Shown in pieces: positions 46,098 through 58,900 of a stretch of DNA of 64,000 nt (position 1 is the stretch's first letter; the number at the start of each line of letters is the position of its first letter). A program made the translations under genes and the position numbers. Source of the DNA: Batrachochytrium dendrobatidis JAM81 (Eukaryota > Chytridiomycota > Chytridiomycetes > Rhizophydiales); the NCBI RefSeq assembly GCF_000203795.2, contig NW_006281106.1, positions 873,302-937,301 of the forward strand. Reading direction: 5' to 3'. Below the pieces are notes generated by a model that worked only from the letters and a program-made list of their open reading frames with translations, ran no database searches and was not told where the DNA came from.

Positions 46098-47514
46098 TCA
46101 TGGTATAAAAACAAGCAAGCTGCTAGATACTAACACAATGAGGATCGTCTTGAACGAAAAATCATTTTTAGCTGAATTGGCGATAATTCCTGTTGGCCAT
46201 TGAATTTCAATATCAATTATGCCGTCCATCAATGCACCACCAAGTCGACTGAATGTACGTTGACCATATATATCCACATTAAACTGTCGCTCTTTTGCAG
46301 ACCACATGCATCCTTTTGTAGGACAAAAATCAACAACATATGCAGTCAAGCGCTGCGAGTGATTGTGTGCATTACGGATGTTCAGTGTTTGGTAGCATAT
46401 TTTATCCTTGTTGCTCCCACCCCAAGAGAATTCAGACACAGCTACAGTGGGAACAATTGGCCAGACTGTTTTTGAATCAAGAGGGTTTTGAATTAGACCA
46501 TGATCCTTGATAGAGTTCCATCGAGGATCGCCGCCTGGTTCTCCATTGGAGCAGCCAACACCCACATCGTTGAACTGATATCCGTTTTCAGACATTCCAG
46601 GATATCCAGGATATGGACCTATATTGCATTGTAGTAAACGGCTAATTAGTCAGCATGATTGGAACCAAGTATTCGCTAATAAAAACCATCAAAAGCTTAT
46701 TTTCGCAAAATTGAATGAAACTTTCTAAAAATAATAGGCTTGACCAAAGTTACAGCCGTATTCGCGTAAAATAAACTACTAGATAAGGGTGCCAATTTCA
46801 TGAAATGATAACCCACTTCAGACTCACTAGGAAATAGTGTCCTCTAAACTCTTTAGTTGACTGGTCTTTTTCCAGGTGATTGACATGGAAACAACAGTTT
46901 CATTCCTGCAATCTTGTTCTCTTGAACTAGAACGCGAATGTATCTTGATTCAGGATACAGAATAGAGTTTGGTTGGCAAGATCAAAACAGTCGAACCCAA
47001 TATATGGGCTAAAACGGATTGATGATTGCACAATGCATGGCTATGCCAAAAAAGGACACGCCCAAGACTAGTTTGGTTGTGAGCATCATATAGTAGACGC
47101 TATGTTTTGGAGAATTGGGAATGTCTATTCAAGTCAATTTGTAACGAGAAAGCGCAACAAGTATTTAACTGCTGCATATTCCAAAGTAAAATAGTGACTC
47201 GATGCAGGATGAATACAAGTGTTCCATTTTTACATAAATATGGCAGCAGGTAAAAAGAGCATAGGCGGTGCTGATTGATATCAGCAACCCTACATATTGA
47301 GTGCACACATTGGGAAATGGCGTTATCAAAGCCTACCATAGTGAGTAGCATGGCCAGGAAGCCAGTCGTTTGTAGAAAAAGAAAGAGTAGATGTTTCTCC
47401 TTTCAGCTGAGTTCCGACTGTGAAAATATCTTCTGTTGATTGAGCCTCAATCGCAATAGTCAAGAAATACAAGGCGATGGCACAAGTTGCACGTTGCAGC
47501 TGTAGCGAAACCAT
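46098..47514 (-). CDS. Small secreted, probably GPI-anchored protein (barwin/expansin-like shape)
   Basis: Two exons (47337-47514 and 46098-46618), 232 residues. The start is the ATG at 47514 (MVSLQLQRATCAIALYFLTI, signal peptide); the frame stays open upstream only to a GTG, and a TATAAATT box sits at about 47544-47551, which supports this start. The splice gives GHATHYGPYPGYPGMSENGY, reminiscent of the start of double-psi beta-barrel proteins, then GCSNGEPGGDPRWN, a CYQTLNIRN strand, VDFCPTKGCMWS and FNVDIYGQRTFSRLGG. The C terminus is a hydrophobic tail after NSAKND (FKTILIVLVSSSLLVFIP), typical of a GPI signal. Expansin-like assignment is tentative. The single intron is unusually long (718 bp) because it carries repeat copy 5. 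Confidence 0.7.
46751..47247 (+). repeat. MITE-like dispersed repeat, copy 5, inside an intron
   Basis: The longest copy, about 500 bp. Left terminus TACAGCCGTATTCGCGTAAA (46751-46770), right terminus TTCCATTTTTACATAAATAT (47222-47241), inverted relative to each other. It lies wholly within the intron 46619-47336 of the secreted-protein gene. Confidence 0.75.
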
Positions 47515-47644
47515 GACTGAGCCAAATCGATAAACCGCCACAATTTATAAAGCGTTGTAGTATCACGTGTATTCACGTGATAATATGCTACGCGCCTCGA
47601 ACACAATCAAGCAGCACTTGCACATCTAAACCACTGGTTTGTAC
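47515..47644. promoter_or_regulatory. Bidirectional promoter with TATA box and twin CACGTG motifs
   Basis: 130 bp between the divergent secreted-protein and TAPT1 starts. It contains TTTATAAA oriented toward the minus-strand gene (47543-47551) and two CACGTG hexamers 10 bp apart at 47564-47569 and 47574-47579. Confidence 0.5.
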
Positions 47645-50600
47645 ATGGCAGACCATCGGGTGCCAGACATTGTCTTGCGAAACAATGCTGAAAACGCATC
47701 TTCTCGAAAACCTCGTAGTAATTCGAATTTTACCGCAATAGAAAGTAAGCAGCATCGAGCAATTTATTGACTGGTTATGCTGGCCATATGTTCTTGTTGG
47801 AATCAAGATACTGATGTATTGTCTTGCTAAAAGACCAGATTTCTTCAGAGTTGTCGGACTCGAGTGATAACAAACTACAGCATTCAATTAATCCAACTGT
47901 AGCATTGCATGCAACTTCTACACATACAGAATCAACGCATCCTGCAAATGATATGAAAAGAAACAATGCATTGAGCAATGCTTTTGTTACTGATGAGATA
48001 TACGATTCAACAAAAACATTCATATCTGATCAGTTTATGTCCTCAAATGGTAGTCTTGCTGCAACCTCATCTGCTGCTCTGCTAGTTGGAGTAAACTCTG
48101 GTGATAAAATCCCATCTATCAACATTCATACTGCAAAATACCAGATTTCTACATTGGATTCTAAACCAAGCCTATCATCAAGAATCAATGCATCTACACC
48201 TGAACCATATTCCTCTTCAATCCAACAGCCTCAAATACTGGACCTTCGTACCTCTTCTCAATCGACTCCATTAACATATGCACTTGGTTCAGATCTTTTA
48301 TCAGCAACGCCATCATATGCTCATCCCATCGCCAACGAACCTGGGCTAACAATAAAAGGATTGTATGAATACATAAAAAGCGAGCTTACTAGTTCAGATT
48401 TTGATGAGAGTCAGGATTTTAAGACTGAACGAATTCGCAACTTTCTTAATGTTCCTCGCGAGTTGGAAAAGGTGAGAATGTCATGTCGTGATTACAAACT
48501 TTAGTATATTTTACAAATCTAATTGGATTTAAATACAATGCAGTTTATGTACTTGGGATACCTTATTTGTCTCGACTCTTTTCTCTATATATTCACAATA
48601 CTTCCCATGCGTGTACTGATTGCATCATGGTGGTTGATATGCTGGTGCTTTGGGTAAGACTGCTTTTAACAAGAATGATAAAGATTGGCTTTATTTGTAC
48701 TATTCTAATTTATCTATGCAAACGATCAGTGGCAAAAAAATGAAACCAGCACAAAAAACGGATTTGATAAAAGGTGCACTAGTTTTTATTTGTACATACA
48801 TTTTGCATTATTTCGATGCATCACGGCTGTATCACTCTGTTCGAGGCCAGGCACTAATCAAGCTCTATGTGATCTTTAATGTTCTTGAGGTGAGTTTTCG
48901 TGCCTTTAAAACAACTGCATTGCTATAGGTCACTATTTTGATTAGAGTTTATTAATATCTCACACTTTTGCCATTTTTGATGCATGCATGTACATACTGC
49001 GCTTGACTATTAGATTTGCGATAAACTATGCAGTGCATTTGGTCATGATATTCTAGACTCGCTGTTTTCATTGTCGCATTCTCGTAAAAAATCTGCTGCT
49101 GCAACAAGAAGAATAAGCAGATTTACACACTTTATAGTTGCAGTCTTGTATATATTTGCACATTCACTTGTTCTGTTTTACCAAGTCATGACCCTGAACG
49201 TTGCCGTCAATTCGTTCAACAATGCACTCATGACTTTGTTACTAAGCAATCAGTTTGTGGAAATTAAAGGAAGCGTATTCAAGCGATTTGAAAGAGAAAA
49301 TCTATTTCAGTTGAGCTGCAGCGGTAATTACAATCATAAAAACTGATTTGGATTTGGATTTGTTTAGATTGCATTGTAATACACAGCAGTTTCTAACACG
49401 CTATGTTTATAGATATTGTTGAGCGATTTCAGCTTTCTGTCTTTCTCATCATTATTGGAATTAGAAATTTCATTGAGCTTGTTGGTGGAGAAACCATTGC
49501 GTCTTTTCCAACCTATATCTATGAGGTGTATAAAAGCATGCCATCCATTTTGTGGATATCCGAAAAAGTAATGCTGCTTTTTCCAAAAAAAATTCCCACA
49601 GATCCAACACAGGTTTGGACAGACTTTCAGGTACTGGTCGCTAGCACAAATCATATTATTACGCGAGTGCTGTCTTTACAAGAGTACAAGCTTGTCGAAA
49701 CCATTCTTGGGCCAATTGTAATTGTATATCTTACTGAAATCTTGGTCGATTGGCTAAAGCATGCATTCATTACCAAATTTAATGGAATATCACCAACCGT
49801 ATACGAGCGCTATCGTAACAGCCTTTGTCGAGATTTGCTGGGTGGTGGGAAAAAAATTGCGCATGTTTTAGAGGATGAAACAATGAAAATGGTAATGAAA
49901 TGATGCTGCTATCACTGCTAAAGTATTACTTAATATGTATATCTGTAACAGACTTATACTTGAGCTGCGATAGAATACTTACTTGCTGTGCTGAATTTCT
50001 TTGTTTAATCTTTTAGTCATCTGTTGATCGTTCTCCAATTGTTGCTCGTCGCATTGGATTTGTATCCATCCCTTTGGCTTGTTTGGTTATTAGAGTTGCA
50101 ATTCAGACCATGCAAATGATTTCAATTCATAGCAAAGCGCAAGATACGTTTATGCCAGAACCAATGACTAATAATAGCAATGATGACGGCATAGTTGGCT
50201 GGCAAATTCCATTCACAATACCACCGTGGCTTAATTCAGAAGGATTTTCACTGTTGCTGAGTCGCTTTTCAATCTTCGACTCTCTGTTATGGGCTATACC
50301 GCTCTATTTTGCGTATGTTATCTCGAGTGTAGTTTTTTATTGATGACATTTTTGTTTGGTTTAGAAATTTCTAATTTTACAACTATTTTCTTAGACTCGT
50401 CATTTTTAAACTTTGTCTTGGGCTGCATTTGCTACGTTTGGCAAAGCTTAGGCTTGATAGTGCATCAGTCGATATGGCGGCTGGTAGATCATCCTTTTCT
50501 ACTACTCCTATTGCAAATGCAGATATGTTGTCTAAATTTCCTACACTTGGTTCACGTCTTCGAAACGAATCCATTATATCCAAAGGAACTCCAGTTGCGA

Positions 50601-51025
50601 TGACCAGTACTGATATCCCGATTGTAGCTGACCCGATTTCTGGCACTTTACGTAAAGCCAGTGCTAGTATTATACCAACTGCATCACAGCCGATACGAAA
50701 ATCTGTCGACTCCACCGCAACACGTCGTTTAGTAGAATCTGTTCATCAGCTTGAAGATACCCCTACAGCCTATAATCATGCCTTTTCTAAAGAACTTGCA
50801 CCATCTACTTTAAAAGATACTGAGCAAGCTAGCAACGACAATCAGCAGAACGAATCTGCTCTGACTTCTTTAGGGTCGTCTAGTTTGTCATTGGAGTCGT
50901 TGGAGTCATTGCAAAATGACACAGAAATTACATCCAATTTGATCACTCCACTTTCGCCTGGAATCAATGAGGACAAACTTGACAAAATTGATAGGTTTAC
51001 CATGGTCAAGAGTCGTATTGTATGA
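47645..51025 (+). CDS. TAPT1: TAPT1 family membrane protein
   Basis: Start MADHRVPDIVLRNNAENASS at 47645. An N-terminal disordered Ser-rich region (about 200 residues) precedes the conserved TAPT1 (DUF747) core: GLYEYIKSELTSSDF, LNVPRELEKFMYLGYLICLD, KGALVFICTYILHYFDASRL, ICDKLCSAFGHDILDSLFSL, QVMTLNVAVNSFNNALMTLL, LLSNQFVEIKGSVFKRFERE and DIVERFQLSVFLIIIGIRN, then LVDWLKHAFITKFNGI. Several transmembrane helices lie in this core. The last exon adds a long Ser/Thr-rich cytosolic tail ending TMVKSRIV. Introns of 60-120 bp separate about eight exons. Yeast Emp65 is the ER-membrane relative; in animals TAPT1 is linked to the ciliary base and skeletal ciliopathy. Which role applies here is open. 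Confidence 0.92.
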
Positions 51026-51148
51026 TTTAGCTTTTTGTAACCGTGTAAAATATGATTCCTGTTTCCACTATTTAGGATGAATAAAGCTATAAAACGCCAT
51101 TTGTTTATTGATTGCGTGAATGTGCTCGACTTTATTCTTTCAACTCTG

Positions 51149-53816
51149 CTATACCAATTTTAAATGTTCCAGTCGCCTCTTTGCATCGTGAAATGAAATA
51201 TTTTTAAATGTCTTTGCCGATGGTTTAGGCATATGATTACGGCTAGGTGCCAATGAAGATGCTTGGGAACAGCCAGATTTAGGATTTCCTCCCGGTGATG
51301 GAATGAATATTGCCACTCTCGTTGTGGAAGGCTTTTTTGTACATGATAAGTTGTTTTCTTTTGAATAAAGTGGCGGTAGACTGCGTTCGTCAAATGCACC
51401 AGAAAGTACATCATCGTCTGCAACCTCGGCATTAGTTTCTCGAGCTGTGTTATTAGCGGACCAAATCCTATAAGATCTTGAATGGAGTGCACTAGATTCG
51501 CCTGCTGTGGGATGGATGGAATTTTCAAAATTTTGCAAATTAGAGATATTATTCCCTTTAACATATCCATTGCGCCAATCTGTTGATTGAGTACTTTCGT
51601 TGGTATAAGATTTAGATGTTGCAGCTGCCGTGGCGATTCTAGCAAACAGCTCACGATTATCAAATTCAGTCCCCGAGCTTCGCGTTTGTTGAAACCGCCA
51701 TTGATCATCATTCAATGTCCAAGCCAAGTTGGTAGTGTTTGGTCTAGCCATTGGTAAAATACCATTCACACTGAGCTGTTGCTTGTTATAGAATTTGGTT
51801 CGCTCCATATGTTCGTGGTCAAACAACATTCGAATACTTTCAAATCGTTTGGCAATGATTTGACATTGAGATCGCCAATGTCTTGCATGTCTTTGTTCTT
51901 CTGCAAGCACATCAATACAGGCACATAACGATGCTGTAATCTCGTTCATTTGACTTTGCAGTTTTTTGATGTATGATTCACGCGCTGAGGCTTCAACAAG
52001 TTTATTAGTGTGCGTGTTCATCATAAATGTAAGAGACTCCACATGTTTGGATGCCTTGCGTACAAGATCATTTAGCTCTTTTGGATGGTATTCTGTTGTA
52101 GTCAACGTGCTTGGTTTTCCTTTACGTACATCAGTGTATGGATTGACTCTGCAACAATCAAGGCGTATGTGAGTAAAATCGACTTGAATACAGGATGGGT
52201 TTAAATTCTGCTTAAATTGATATATTCACATTCAAACATATAATAATGCACCTACTTTGTCAATTTTTTCTTGTCGATTTTTTTTTCAAGCCCAACTCCT
52301 AATGTAGTTGGTGCACCGTGCATTTTGCCTACGGACAACAAATCTGCCATGTATTGTATTGTTTCTTTGTCAAGGCGAGCATAAAAACTACTTGAATCTG
52401 GATATATTTGTAATACATAAAAACGGCAATGATTTGAATATTTTGGTAAAAAATAAACAACACCCAAATCATACCTTTTTCATCATTTTCCTCTGCATTT
52501 GGGGGTGTCGGCTGGTTATTGGACTGGGATAAGCAATTATGGTTGTCAGCATTTGGTTTGATTTCCACATCTAAATTGCTTGTATGAGTAACTTTTGAAC
52601 TCATTACTTTTAGCTCTGCTAGTGCAGATTCAACAATTGCATCATGATCAAAGAATTCTCGTTCCACAGCTTCAATCCGTCTTTCGCGATTGACATGACC
52701 AGGTCTGAGCTTTCTTTCTGTGGTTGATGATCTTTGTATTGGCATATCAGACTGATTAGGTTTATTCATATTTTGAAATGATGAATCAGCCGATGTTTTA
52801 GTATCTTCGTTGATGGCAAGTTTTTTATAATCAGACAACTGCTCATTAGCTTTATCGAGCAGCTTTATTAGATCCTTGCGAGTTTGAACAGCAATCTGGT
52901 TTTCTCGTGTTAAATTGTTGTTGTTGTGTATTAGATCATTGTTGTGCTTTTGTAAACGGTCCAGTCGACGTCCAAGTTCAGTAATAACTTGTGCTTGAAT
53001 TTTTGTTTTTATCTCTAGTCCATAATTCACTGTATCATTTGGCTGGACACGCTGTGGCTCAAGATTTTCAGTCAGGCTAATAAAAGTAAAACTCTGTGGT
53101 CGATTCGTTTCTTTTTCAGGGTTTTTAGTATCTGATTGAGATCCTGCGACTATACTTGGTGAAACCTGTCCTTCATTTTTATCTGCTGGTTCAGTTGGGT
53201 GGGCCAGTTTTATTTGTAGCTTATCCAGCACGCCATCAAGTAGTTCAGCCAAATCAATATGTGTAAACGATTCTACAGATGGCTGTAAATTGGCGTTTTT
53301 TCCAGAACTTAATCTCTGCACAACTCCCCCAATGATTGGCTCTATATTTACGGATGGAAACTCTTGGGTAGTTTGCAGAGATTGAGACCGTGGCTTAGGT
53401 AGTGCAATAATAGACGATCTGCTATTTGGAGCTATCTGTCCATATTTGAATCGGCGAGTAAAGTGATACTCTCCAGCTGTGCTAGATGATTCTAAATCCA
53501 CATTAGTTTCAGCAATGGAGGAATCTATTCTTTCTTCTTGTAACGGATCCAGGTTTGATAGGTCAGATTCATTGTCCGTATCCTTGTTTCGATCTGACTC
53601 GAGGTTTGCTGTTAGGAACGTACCAGAAAGTAAAGGCCGACCAAGTTTGTTGCTGAATTCACCTCGCCATTGGTCTGCTTTTTCACTCATAGTATTCATT
53701 GATCTATTATCTACATCAGATTGGCTTTGCTCCAGAGTAGATGCTTTTGAAACACTATTCAATTTGGTGGACGCTAGGTTTTTTGTATTAGGCTTTATAG
53801 TGGAGTGTGACGACAT
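51149..53816 (-). CDS. Unknown coiled-coil protein
   Basis: Three exons joined in frame: 53816 to about 52477 (MSSHSTIKPNTKNLASTKL), about 52257-52400 (DSSSFYARLDKETIQYMADL) and from about 52150 down to 51149 (VNPYTDVRKGKPSTLTTTEY), roughly 830 residues. A first coiled coil (TELGRRLDRLQKHNNDLIHN, then KDLIKLLDKANEQLSDYKKL) lies in exon 1 and a second in exon 3 (SYIKKLQSQMNEITASLCAC, then AEEQRHARHWRSQCQIIAKR). The rest is Ser/Asn/Gln-rich. No signal peptide or membrane segment. No family recognised; the shape fits a cytoskeletal or centrosomal scaffold, which is conjecture. Confidence 0.7.
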
Positions 53817-54558
53817 GCCGATCTAGATTCAATAGTAGTATAAAAAGTGTTGATAATATAGTCGGATTCACGTAAAATGGAACTTGTATTTATCTGCAGT
53901 CGCCGACTCTTGTTTCAGAATAAACAATGATCAATACTCGTTGCGTGTTTCCACTACACATTGATTGTTTATTCAATACATTTTCAGTTTTTCCTCAGTG
54001 TCTGGAATCGCATGTTATATAAAACTACTTTTATTAAAGTAGCTGTGCAAGGTTTAGGAATGGACAATATGATGCTCAATATATCACGATATTACTATTT
54101 GTTTCAGTTGACAAGCCATATTTAATCTGTGGCTTTGCCAAGGAGTTCAAAGAGCACAATGTTTAGTGAATGGACAACAATCATGTCATGAGATGGGTTA
54201 CACTTTTATTCGTGTTATATTTTGCATGAATAGAACGATGACACGATGACCGACTAATGAGGTTACCACGTGTAGCCGATATGAGTTGTCCCGAGTTACC
54301 AAGTTACACTAGTGCAGTACTAAGGAATGCATTCGACTTTCAATAAACACTAATTTTATCAATGCATTCGACTTTCAATGCAACTGGCTTTTACACACAT
54401 GTTTGACTAGTAATAAATATGACTTGTTTCAGATTCTAATACGGTTTCGAATGCGGATGGAATCGGGATTTGGCTTGCTCCGTTGTGTTCTTGATTTGAT
54501 TTGATGCAAATTGCATTTTTCGATATACGAGATAACATTGCATTCGACCATACCATAT
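53817..54558. other. Intergenic region with repeat copy 7
   Basis: About 740 bp between divergent genes. It contains MITE-like copy 7, a CACGTG at about 54267, and a direct repeat of AATGCATTCGACTTTCAAT (54325 and 54361). Confidence 0.5.
53868..54235 (-). repeat. MITE-like dispersed repeat, copy 7 (diverged, reverse orientation)
   Basis: Begins GATTCACGTAAAATGGAACT and ends with TATTTTGCATGAATAG near 54220-54235, inverted termini of the family. The part at 53880-53960 (AATACTCGTTGCG) matches the reverse of copies 1 and 5; the interior is strongly diverged. Confidence 0.5.
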
Positions 54559-55968
54559 ATGCTAGAGCCGCCACCACTTACTCCAGTACATTCCTTAAAC
54601 CTTTTTACTAAAACAAAGCGTATGGAGTCTCATCCACTCTTGTCACCAGCAACATCTTTCCTCATGCCCTTGAGTCGAACTCTAACCACTTCTAGCTTAT
54701 TGGGCGATAGCAAACAAGCGTGGGGATATCCAAGCTGGATAGAAAGCGCATTGAAGCCATCTACTTCTCCCACTATAGCTCTTGATAGGTCACCCTCGTC
54801 AGCATCGCTATCCAGACTGTCCCAGGCTAGCGCAACACATGACAGTGACGACAATTACACTCCTGCTGCACGTTCCAACTCAGTAGACCACTCAAAACTA
54901 ATACTCCGCAAGTCAGTCACGAATATGATGCAAGGCATTCGTTTCTCTCGTGTTCTCACTGAAGTCAATCTAAGCACAACATCAACTCAACCCAAAGACC
55001 AGTCGCTTACTCATGATTATCGAGCAAATGGTGCATCTGCTATTAAAACAGTCAACAATTTAAATGCAAGGGATATCAAGCTACTCGTATGTATGGGCGA
55101 CTCGCTCCTCACTGGACTATGTGTTACTGCTCATCCCGCCAATTTCAAAAACAAAATCCTAGCAGCAATCTCGTTGAAAGGATCACACAAACAAATCGTA
55201 CCTTGGATGGTTTCTGGTGAACATCGCAATAATACATGTATATCTGGTGGAGGAGAAGGTGTTGTATCTGTAGGTCGACTTCTCAAGGTTTTTTCTCCTG
55301 GCATTGTTGGGTTAACTCTGCACAAAACATATTTATTTTCAAGAGGCTCTGGATTCAACTTTGCTAGAACAGGAAGCAAGGTCGAGTCGATTGATGAGCA
55401 GGTGCTTCGGTTTGTCAATAAGCTTCGTCGGCCAGCGTTTTGTGCACTAGAGTCTGAATGGAAACTGATCTTTATATGGATTGGCGCTAATGATGTTTTT
55501 AGTACATCTAGTGACAAAATCGCCGATAATTTTGAACCCAAACTAGTTGGTGCGCTACAAACACTCAAGTCATTAATATCTCGAGCATATGTATGTGTAC
55601 TAACTCTGCCAGCACTTGACAAGGCACACAAACTGATCAATTCCAAAAAACGTCACGCTTTGATTACTGCCAGATGCAACTTGGTCAATTCCTGTATTCG
55701 ACGCGCAGTTTCAAACTATGAATGGAATGATACAGATACCTTTAAAGTCATTCTCCAGCCCATCCCTGCAGATGAAATAGAGAATGAACAACATCAGTCG
55801 TTTATATCTGAGCTAGATCACATCCATCCCAACTATCTTGCTCAGCAGCTGTTTGCCAAATGCATTTGGAACAACTTGTGGCTCCCACCTAATCAAAAGC
55901 TTTATAAAATTGCAGATGTAGTTGAGGCTTTATGGGCCAAGCCATCTCCTGACGATATTTTAGCATAA
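54559..55968 (+). CDS. SGNH/GDSL esterase, phospholipase B-like
   Basis: Intronless, about 469 residues from the ATG at 54559 (MLEPPPLTPVHSLNLFTKTK); the frame is open further upstream but only to a TTG. The first 170 residues are Ser/Pro-rich. The hydrolase domain shows the GDSL blocks: LLVCMGDSLLTGLC with the nucleophile Ser, WMVSGEHRNN and SGGGEGVVSVGRLLKVFSPG (oxyanion region), FNFARTGSKVESIDEQ, WIGANDVF with the catalytic Asn region, and DHIHPN with the Asp/His pair. The order and spacing resemble animal phospholipase B1 and related PLB-like SGNH enzymes. No signal peptide is evident, so an intracellular enzyme acting on lysophospholipids is possible but not shown. Confidence 0.85.
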   Translation: MLEPPPLTPVHSLNLFTKTKRMESHPLLSPATSFLMPLSRTLTTSSLLGDSKQAWGYPSWIESALKPSTSPTIALDRSPSSASLSRLSQASATHDSDDNYTPAARSNSVDHSKLILRKSVTNMMQGIRFSRVLTEVNLSTTSTQPKDQSLTHDYRANGASAIKTVNNLNARDIKLLVCMGDSLLTGLCVTAHPANFKNKILAAISLKGSHKQIVPWMVSGEHRNNTCISGGGEGVVSVGRLLKVFSPGIVGLTLHKTYLFSRGSGFNFARTGSKVESIDEQVLRFVNKLRRPAFCALESEWKLIFIWIGANDVFSTSSDKIADNFEPKLVGALQTLKSLISRAYVCVLTLPALDKAHKLINSKKRHALITARCNLVNSCIRRAVSNYEWNDTDTFKVILQPIPADEIENEQHQSFISELDHIHPNYLAQQLFAKCIWNNLWLPPNQKLYKIADVVEALWAKPSPDDILA

Positions 55969-55984
55969 TCTAAGTTTATTCAAA

Positions 55985-58900
55985 TTAAATTGTATTTCTA
56001 ACTAGGCTACAAAAATAAATCCATACACTGATAAACTGTTTAGAATATCCATAGCAATGAATTGCAAGAGAAAACTCAACACCCGGAGCATAATTGGAAA
56101 ATACTGCGGTATTGTATACCATGGAGTTGACTGCTGCCAAGTCGGTGAATGGAATGTTGAGAGGAAACCCATGCATTTTGTAGATATTTCCTATGGATGA
56201 CAGTTCATTGGACGACTCGAGTATTCCGCTGATTGGAATGCCACTTGTTATTGCTGGCTCAAATCGCATTAAAAGCGACTTGAATGTTCTGCTACACATT
56301 CTATATATTTGTAATTATGCATTTTTAGTATTGATCAGCAAATATACTTGTGCTACATGCTGAAATTGTATTCTATGAACATTAGGCTGTAAAAGTCAAT
56401 GCCATTAGATATAGGATTACCTGTTCCAACGAGTTACGCGTCCCTTTCTCCACTCTTCTACATTTGAAACAATGGCAGACTCCATAGCAAGCTCAAGGTC
56501 TGCCAAGAATCCTGGTGATACGTTAGGGAATTGAACCCGTGATGGCTAAAGATTCAAAACATTGCAAGACGTGCATAATGCCATTAGTTTGTGTAGCCCT
56601 ATCGGTATGAGTATATGGATCGTTAATCTGACAAGTTTACCTGAACACTCTTGATATTATCGCGCTGAAAGTGTGTACCAAAAAATGGTTTCCAATTTTT
56701 AAGGTCTTGCAAGCAAAAATGAGTTTTTTGTGGAGTTGCAACTGGTTGGATGTTTGCCCATATCTACATGTTCAAGTACATAGGATTGATAGAGTAGTAA
56801 AAATATTAGTTGATGTAGTAAAGCTATAGCTACTATGATACAAGCAAGGCTTACATTTTCATGATTGAAAACACATCCAATTTCTTTAAGAGGGATATGT
56901 GGATCCTGTAGATTGTGTTCCTCCCCAGTCACAGGATGTATAATAAGCCATTCCTGTACATTTACTTTAGTGTTTGAAAATGAGCGTAGAGGTTCTACTG
57001 GATTTTCGACTTTTACTATAAGTGGTGTTGTTGAATATAACCCATCTTTTGGGTATGTACAAGATTCACCAGCAGGTATATCGGATTTTTGCTTTATCAT
57101 GACATATGCAGTCATACCCTCTGGTATTCCACGACCAAGGACAACAAAAGTATCGTGTCCTCGTGCCAGTAAAAAGTTGCACAACAAAATAGCATGTTCG
57201 ATCCCATTAGCTGCTCCCACTTGAATGATTTCCTGTGCATTGGATATCAATGGACATTCGCATCCAAAGGCTGTGCGATTAGGCAAATAAGGGATCATTG
57301 ATACAAATCTTCGAAGATGGGCTATAGTTGGGAGTGTAGCTGGTGGCTCTTGGGGTCGAATAAACCGACAAATCAGCCTTGTTTTCCCTTGTAAATCAAG
57401 GGAAGTTGACATGACCACTCGCTTAAAGGGTTCTAAAGCCAAAAGCCACTGTGACGAGTATTTTAGCATGTGTGGGGTTTCTTCCGATTGAAATCGAAGC
57501 TTGAGTGTATGTGGTTGTAGGAGAGGGGGATCTAAAGTAATAAATAAGTGTAATAGCGGTTCTTCACCAGCTTGAATTCCCGGAATATTGATAGATTCTA
57601 CTGTCCTAGTTGTATATCCTAGGGACTGTGCTGGAAGACTCATTTTGAACTTTCCGTCAATCTACAAATGCAGACTTTCTGTCAACAAACCGACAAAATT
57701 GTGCCAATGTAAACAAATTTACAAGTTAAAATGTATAAACGTACCCGAATCTGCTCCCAAATTGTCGAAAATGGAATTTGCAATGAGCCAAGCCAACTAC
57801 GTTCTTTTCGATGATGGATACTAGTGGCTCGCTCACGCTCATCCTGTATCATATCAATCAGAATTTCATCAAAAAGATTAATGTATAGCATCTCGGTTCC
57901 AATATCCGTTTCACATAATGCTTCTGGTCGAAAATCGTTATCAGGAGCATCGACATCAAGCTCAATTGTTTCGTTCCATTGTGGGTTCGGTCCATTAGCT
58001 ATTGCTGTGCAAAGCTTATGCTGCTGAAATGAAATTTCTACAAATGGAGAAACGTACTGTATTTCAAGAAAATAGCTAAAGTCAGTTTGGTCTATATTAA
58101 CTAATGGGCTCAATGTCGTGTTGGTTACCTCTGGAATAGTTGAGCCAGTATGTTTTGGATTTGCATTTTTCATGTATCCAAGTGTCGATTTTCTGATGGG
58201 CAAGTTGAATCCCTCCAGCACCTGCACGACAATTCGGCATGAATCGGGACTTGTAGTAGCAACGTTTGTTCGATTTACTCTAGAAGGATTCAATGGACGC
58301 TTGAGAGCAAACAGCATTTCAAATGGGTTTTGCTGTTCTTGTGAAGTAACTAATTGTTCTTCTCGAACAAAGTCGCTCACTGATATCGGCCGTGCGAGTT
58401 TGGCTTTCCTGACCAATTGTAGCTCGCGGACTCGCTTTAGGAATCCAGCACTAAACGCTCTGTCAATTGATGGAAATACAGCTGAACTCGATAGCTTATT
58501 TATTTCAGAAACAATCGCACTCTTACTACGGACAGATACCTATTTACAAACAATTAACAAATAATTCATACTATTGTCTAGTGTAACTTGAATTTATACA
58601 GCACTTACATTTTCAGGATCAATCACTTGATACATGTCTTCATTGATATCATCGCTAGAAATAGGCATAGGCTCTTTCATGTAAATTTCTTTTCGATATC
58701 TAGCTTGTAATAGCTCGAGTCTTTTTTGGTTTGAAAGTTCATATTCTGACTGGAATTGTATAACAATGTTGGGTAGAATTAGCTGCAATGCACGCAGGCA
58801 TTGGGTTAAAATGCATCATAGGTTCTTACCCCGATATATAAAGTAAGACGGTGGAGCCATGCTGGAAGACCAAGACGCATGCAATTTCTTGATTTCCAGT

